Positions 22,427 through 24,528 of a stretch of DNA of 24,528 nucleotides are shown here, piece after piece. The notes under the pieces are model-generated. The model was given only the letters and a program-made list of their open reading frames with translations. It ran no database searches and was not told where the DNA came from. A program made the position numbers and the translations under genes. Within the stretch, counting starts at the first letter, position 1; each line of letters starts with the position of its first letter. Source of the stretch: Candidatus Cloacimonadota bacterium (GTDB taxonomy: Bacteria > Cloacimonadota > Cloacimonadia > Cloacimonadales > TCS61); contig JAOZPK010000018.1 of assembly GCA_029932755.1 (NCBI GenBank), positions 1 through 24,528 of the forward strand. The letters run 5' to 3'.

Positions 22427-22741
22427 ATGTATATGATATTAAATTTGAACAAAGAAAAATACTTAGATGATGTTTTAATGGCTTTAACAGAAGCCGGGAT
22501 TGATGATACCATAGTTCTATCCGGTGAAACTCTGGGTCATAAACTTGCTTTTGATAATCCCATTTTTGCAGGTTTCAGAAAATCATTCAGCAAAGACAAG
22601 AGCTATGCAAATGTTATTATGGCAATTGCAGAACAGGATCAGATTGATTTTATGTTAGAAGAATTAAAAAATTCCGGTGTTGATTTGATCGGAGATGAAA
22701 TTGGCAATATTGTGCTTTTACCGATAGAAAAAATATATTAA
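22427..22741 (+). CDS. PII-like (ferredoxin-like fold) regulatory protein
   Basis: The 104-residue protein has the beta-alpha-beta / beta-alpha-beta pattern of small PII-like proteins: 'MYMILNLNKEKYLDDVLMALTEAGIDDTIVLSGETLG', a shortened middle loop ('AFDNPIFAGFRKSFSKDKSYAN'), then 'VIMAIAEQDQIDFMLEELKNSGVDLIGDEIGNIVLLPIEKI'. The long T-loop with the uridylylated Tyr of GlnB/GlnK is absent, so it is not a nitrogen PII. GGAGAA precedes the ATG. By position it may sense a nucleotide or ion and control the antiporter directly upstream; ligand unknown. Confidence 0.75.
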   Translation: MYMILNLNKEKYLDDVLMALTEAGIDDTIVLSGETLGHKLAFDNPIFAGFRKSFSKDKSYANVIMAIAEQDQIDFMLEELKNSGVDLIGDEIGNIVLLPIEKIY

Positions 22742-22761
22742 TAAATAGAATGGAGTAAATT

Positions 22762-24426
22762 ATGCAATTAGTAGAATGTGTCCCTAATTTCAGTGAGGGG
22801 AAAGACATGAAGATTATAGATGCCATTGCTGCTTCAATCAAAGCAGTAAAAGGCGTTACATTATTGGATGTTGATCCTGGAGAAACTACAAATCGCACAG
22901 TTTTTACAATGGTCGGTGAACCGGATAATGTTGTTGAAGCTGCCTTTCAGGCTATTAAGAAAGCTAGCCAAGTAATAGACATGACAAAACACAAAGGTGC
23001 TCATGCCAGAATGGGTGCTACCGACGTTTGTCCGTTTGTACCTGTTGCTAATATGACAATGGATGATTGCGTAAAACTTGCTCATAAACTTGGAAAAAGA
23101 GTTGGTGAAGAACTTAATATTCCAGTTTATTTATATGAATATGCTGCCAGTAAACCGGAATGGAAAAATTTAGCCGAAGTAAGAAAAGGTGAATACGAAG
23201 CACTTCCTCAAAAAATGGAAGATCCAAATTGGAAACCGGATTATGGTCCACAAAAATTTAATGCAAAATCGGGAGCTACTGCAATTTCAGCTCGAGAATT
23301 CCTAATTGCTTATAATATAAATTTAAATACAAGAGATAAGAAAAAAGCTCATGATATTGCCCTTGATATTCGTGAACGTGGACGTTTTGCCAGAGATGAA
23401 AATAATAAATTTATCAAAGATGAGAATGACAAAAAGGTACAAAAACCAGGACTCTTTAAAGATTGCAAAGCAGTTGGCTGGTTCATTGATGATTTCAATC
23501 AAGCTCAGATCAGCATAAATCTTACAAATTTCAATGTTACTCCTGCTCATATTGTACTGGACAAAGTTCGTGAACTGGCATTAAAAAAGGGGCTTCAGGT
23601 TACAGGAAGTGAGTTGGTAGGACTTCTTCCTAAAGCTGCAATTTTAGAATCCGGTAAATATTATCTGGAAAAAATGGGTGAAAGTGCCGGTATTCCTGAA
23701 CGAATGATTATTGAAACTGCAGTTCAGAGTATGGGATTAAAAGATGTTGCAGAATTCGATATTGATAAAAAGGTTATAGAATATGCGATTTCAAATGAGG
23801 ATGATCTGGTTAAAAAAACTTTAACCGGTTTCTGTGATGAGCTTTCTACAGATTCTCCGGCTCCTGGTGGTGGAAGTGTGGCAGCATTTTGTTCAGCAAT
23901 GTCGGGCGCACTTAGTGCGATGGTTTCCAACCTTACTTTTAGCAAAAAAGGTTATGAAAAGGTTTGGGAAGAAGCTAAAGAACTTTCTGAGATCGGACAG
24001 GATATTAAGGAGCGCTCTTTAGTTGCTATCGATAGCGATACACAAGCATTTTATGATATGATGGATGCTGCAAGATTACCCAAGAAAACAGATGAAGATA
24101 AAAAAATAAGAACTGATGCAATCCAGGAAGCTACCAAAAAAGCTATCCTTGTTCCGTTAGAAACTATGGAAATTGCTCTAGAAGCTGTAGAACTCTCCGC
24201 AAAAATTGCAAAGATCGGAAACAGCAATGCTTTATCTGATGCAGGAGTGGCTGCCATTACGACCAATGCAGCTGCAAAAAGTGCTTACTTGAATGTAAAG
24301 ATAAATATGGGCAGTATCGATGATGAAACATTCAAATCTGACATTCTTACAAAAGCTGATAAATTATTAGAGAAAACTAATAATATCGCTTTGCAAGTTG
24401 AGAGAGACATTAAGAGTATTATTTAG
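22762..24426 (+). CDS. ftcD: Bifunctional glutamate formiminotransferase / formimidoyl-THF cyclodeaminase
   Basis: The 554-residue cytoplasmic enzyme moves the formimino group of formiminoglutamate to tetrahydrofolate, then releases ammonia to give 5,10-methenyl-THF, in histidine or formiminoglycine catabolism. The N-terminal formiminotransferase (about 1-325) has 'VECVPNFSEGKD', 'DVDPGETTNRTVFT' and 'HKGAHARMGATDVCPF' with His81 matching the catalytic His82 of the mammalian enzyme. The C-terminal cyclodeaminase (about 345-554) is all-helical, 'FCDELSTDSPAPGGGSVAAFCSAMSGALSAMVSNLT', 'SNALSDAGVAAITTNAAAKSAYLNV'. Both halves are complete, so it is a true fusion. GGAG precedes the ATG, 20 bases after the PII-like gene. 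No hutH/U/I genes are nearby. Confidence 0.96.
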   Translation: MQLVECVPNFSEGKDMKIIDAIAASIKAVKGVTLLDVDPGETTNRTVFTMVGEPDNVVEAAFQAIKKASQVIDMTKHKGAHARMGATDVCPFVPVANMTMDDCVKLAHKLGKRVGEELNIPVYLYEYAASKPEWKNLAEVRKGEYEALPQKMEDPNWKPDYGPQKFNAKSGATAISAREFLIAYNINLNTRDKKKAHDIALDIRERGRFARDENNKFIKDENDKKVQKPGLFKDCKAVGWFIDDFNQAQISINLTNFNVTPAHIVLDKVRELALKKGLQVTGSELVGLLPKAAILESGKYYLEKMGESAGIPERMIIETAVQSMGLKDVAEFDIDKKVIEYAISNEDDLVKKTLTGFCDELSTDSPAPGGGSVAAFCSAMSGALSAMVSNLTFSKKGYEKVWEEAKELSEIGQDIKERSLVAIDSDTQAFYDMMDAARLPKKTDEDKKIRTDAIQEATKKAILVPLETMEIALEAVELSAKIAKIGNSNALSDAGVAAITTNAAAKSAYLNVKINMGSIDDETFKSDILTKADKLLEKTNNIALQVERDIKSII

Positions 24427-24431
24427 AGAGG

Positions 24432-24467
24432 TTGAACCCTCCGAGTGTATACGTTCCCAGGGTTCAA
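24432..24467. repeat. Inverted repeat after ftcD
   Basis: TTGAACCCT (24432-24440) pairs perfectly with AGGGTTCAA (24459-24467) around 18 bases that are themselves near-palindromic (GAGTGTATACGTTC, pairing with two G/T). No T-run follows, so it is a doubtful terminator. The GGTTCA/TGAACC arms recall hairpin 2 of the repeats at 7621 and 12781. Confidence 0.55.
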
Positions 24468-24476
24468 ATATTGATT

Positions 24477-24528
24477 ATGGATAATATACAGAATCTAATA
24501 CAAGTCATGCAATCAGCTATTTCTCCCA
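24477..24528 (+). CDS. Start of a gene cut by the window end (possibly DUF2721)
   Basis: The ATG at 24477 opens a frame that stays open to the end: MDNIQNLIQVMQSAISP. The 'IQ-x-x-QxAISP' opening resembles DUF2721 membrane proteins, whose first helix follows directly. Only 17 residues are visible and no strong ribosome site is seen, so both the gene and the family are tentative. Confidence 0.4.
   Translation, partial: MDNIQNLIQVMQSAISP

Overview
The window is AT-rich bacterial DNA with compact operons, clear Shine-Dalgarno sites and TGA used as a normal stop. Two secreted proteins carry the C-terminal 'NYPNPFNP...' FlgD-like/T9SS-type sorting domain. Together with the TldD/TldE pair, a fused FtcD and an anaerobe-type ferredoxin aldo-keto reductase, this suggests an uncultured member of the FCB/Cloacimonadota kind. 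That assignment is inference; no rRNA or other taxonomic marker is present.

Layout. At 1-360 lies a decayed tyrosine-recombinase C-terminus and a stem-loop. A lone plus-strand lipoprotein gene follows (362-1243). From 1438 to 14257 everything is on the minus strand: PHP phosphoesterase / bPH-like membrane protein / GT4 glycosyltransferase (coupled); a small DUF5668/LiaI-like membrane protein; a large secreted beta-helix T9SS-type protein broken by one in-frame TGA and translationally coupled to a PrsW-like membrane protease; a RarD / PH-domain / tail-fibre-like hybrid / aldo-keto reductase operon; and TldE-TldD. From 14442 to the end everything is on the plus strand: a secreted T9SS-type protein, an exported protein, a DUF5668-like membrane protein and a DJ-1/PfpI protein; then rpmE with a strong terminator; then a tight run DUF1385 - prfA - CNNM/CorC - PTS EIIA - CPA2 antiporter - PII-like - ftcD. 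The final 52 bases hold the start of another gene.

The core of the window is ordinary housekeeping and membrane physiology. The unusual signal is a set of structured repeats. Four intergenic gaps (about 1297-1418, 7621-7731, 11151-11313, 12781-12931) hold palindromes whose arms differ between copies by matched, pair-preserving changes. Three of these elements end 0-11 bases past the stop codon of the minus-strand gene they follow. Related repeat sequence also lies in frame inside the sorting domain of the broken secreted protein, and a similar palindrome lies at the equivalent place in the second sorting domain. I found no CRISPR array, tRNA, rRNA or intact mobile element.
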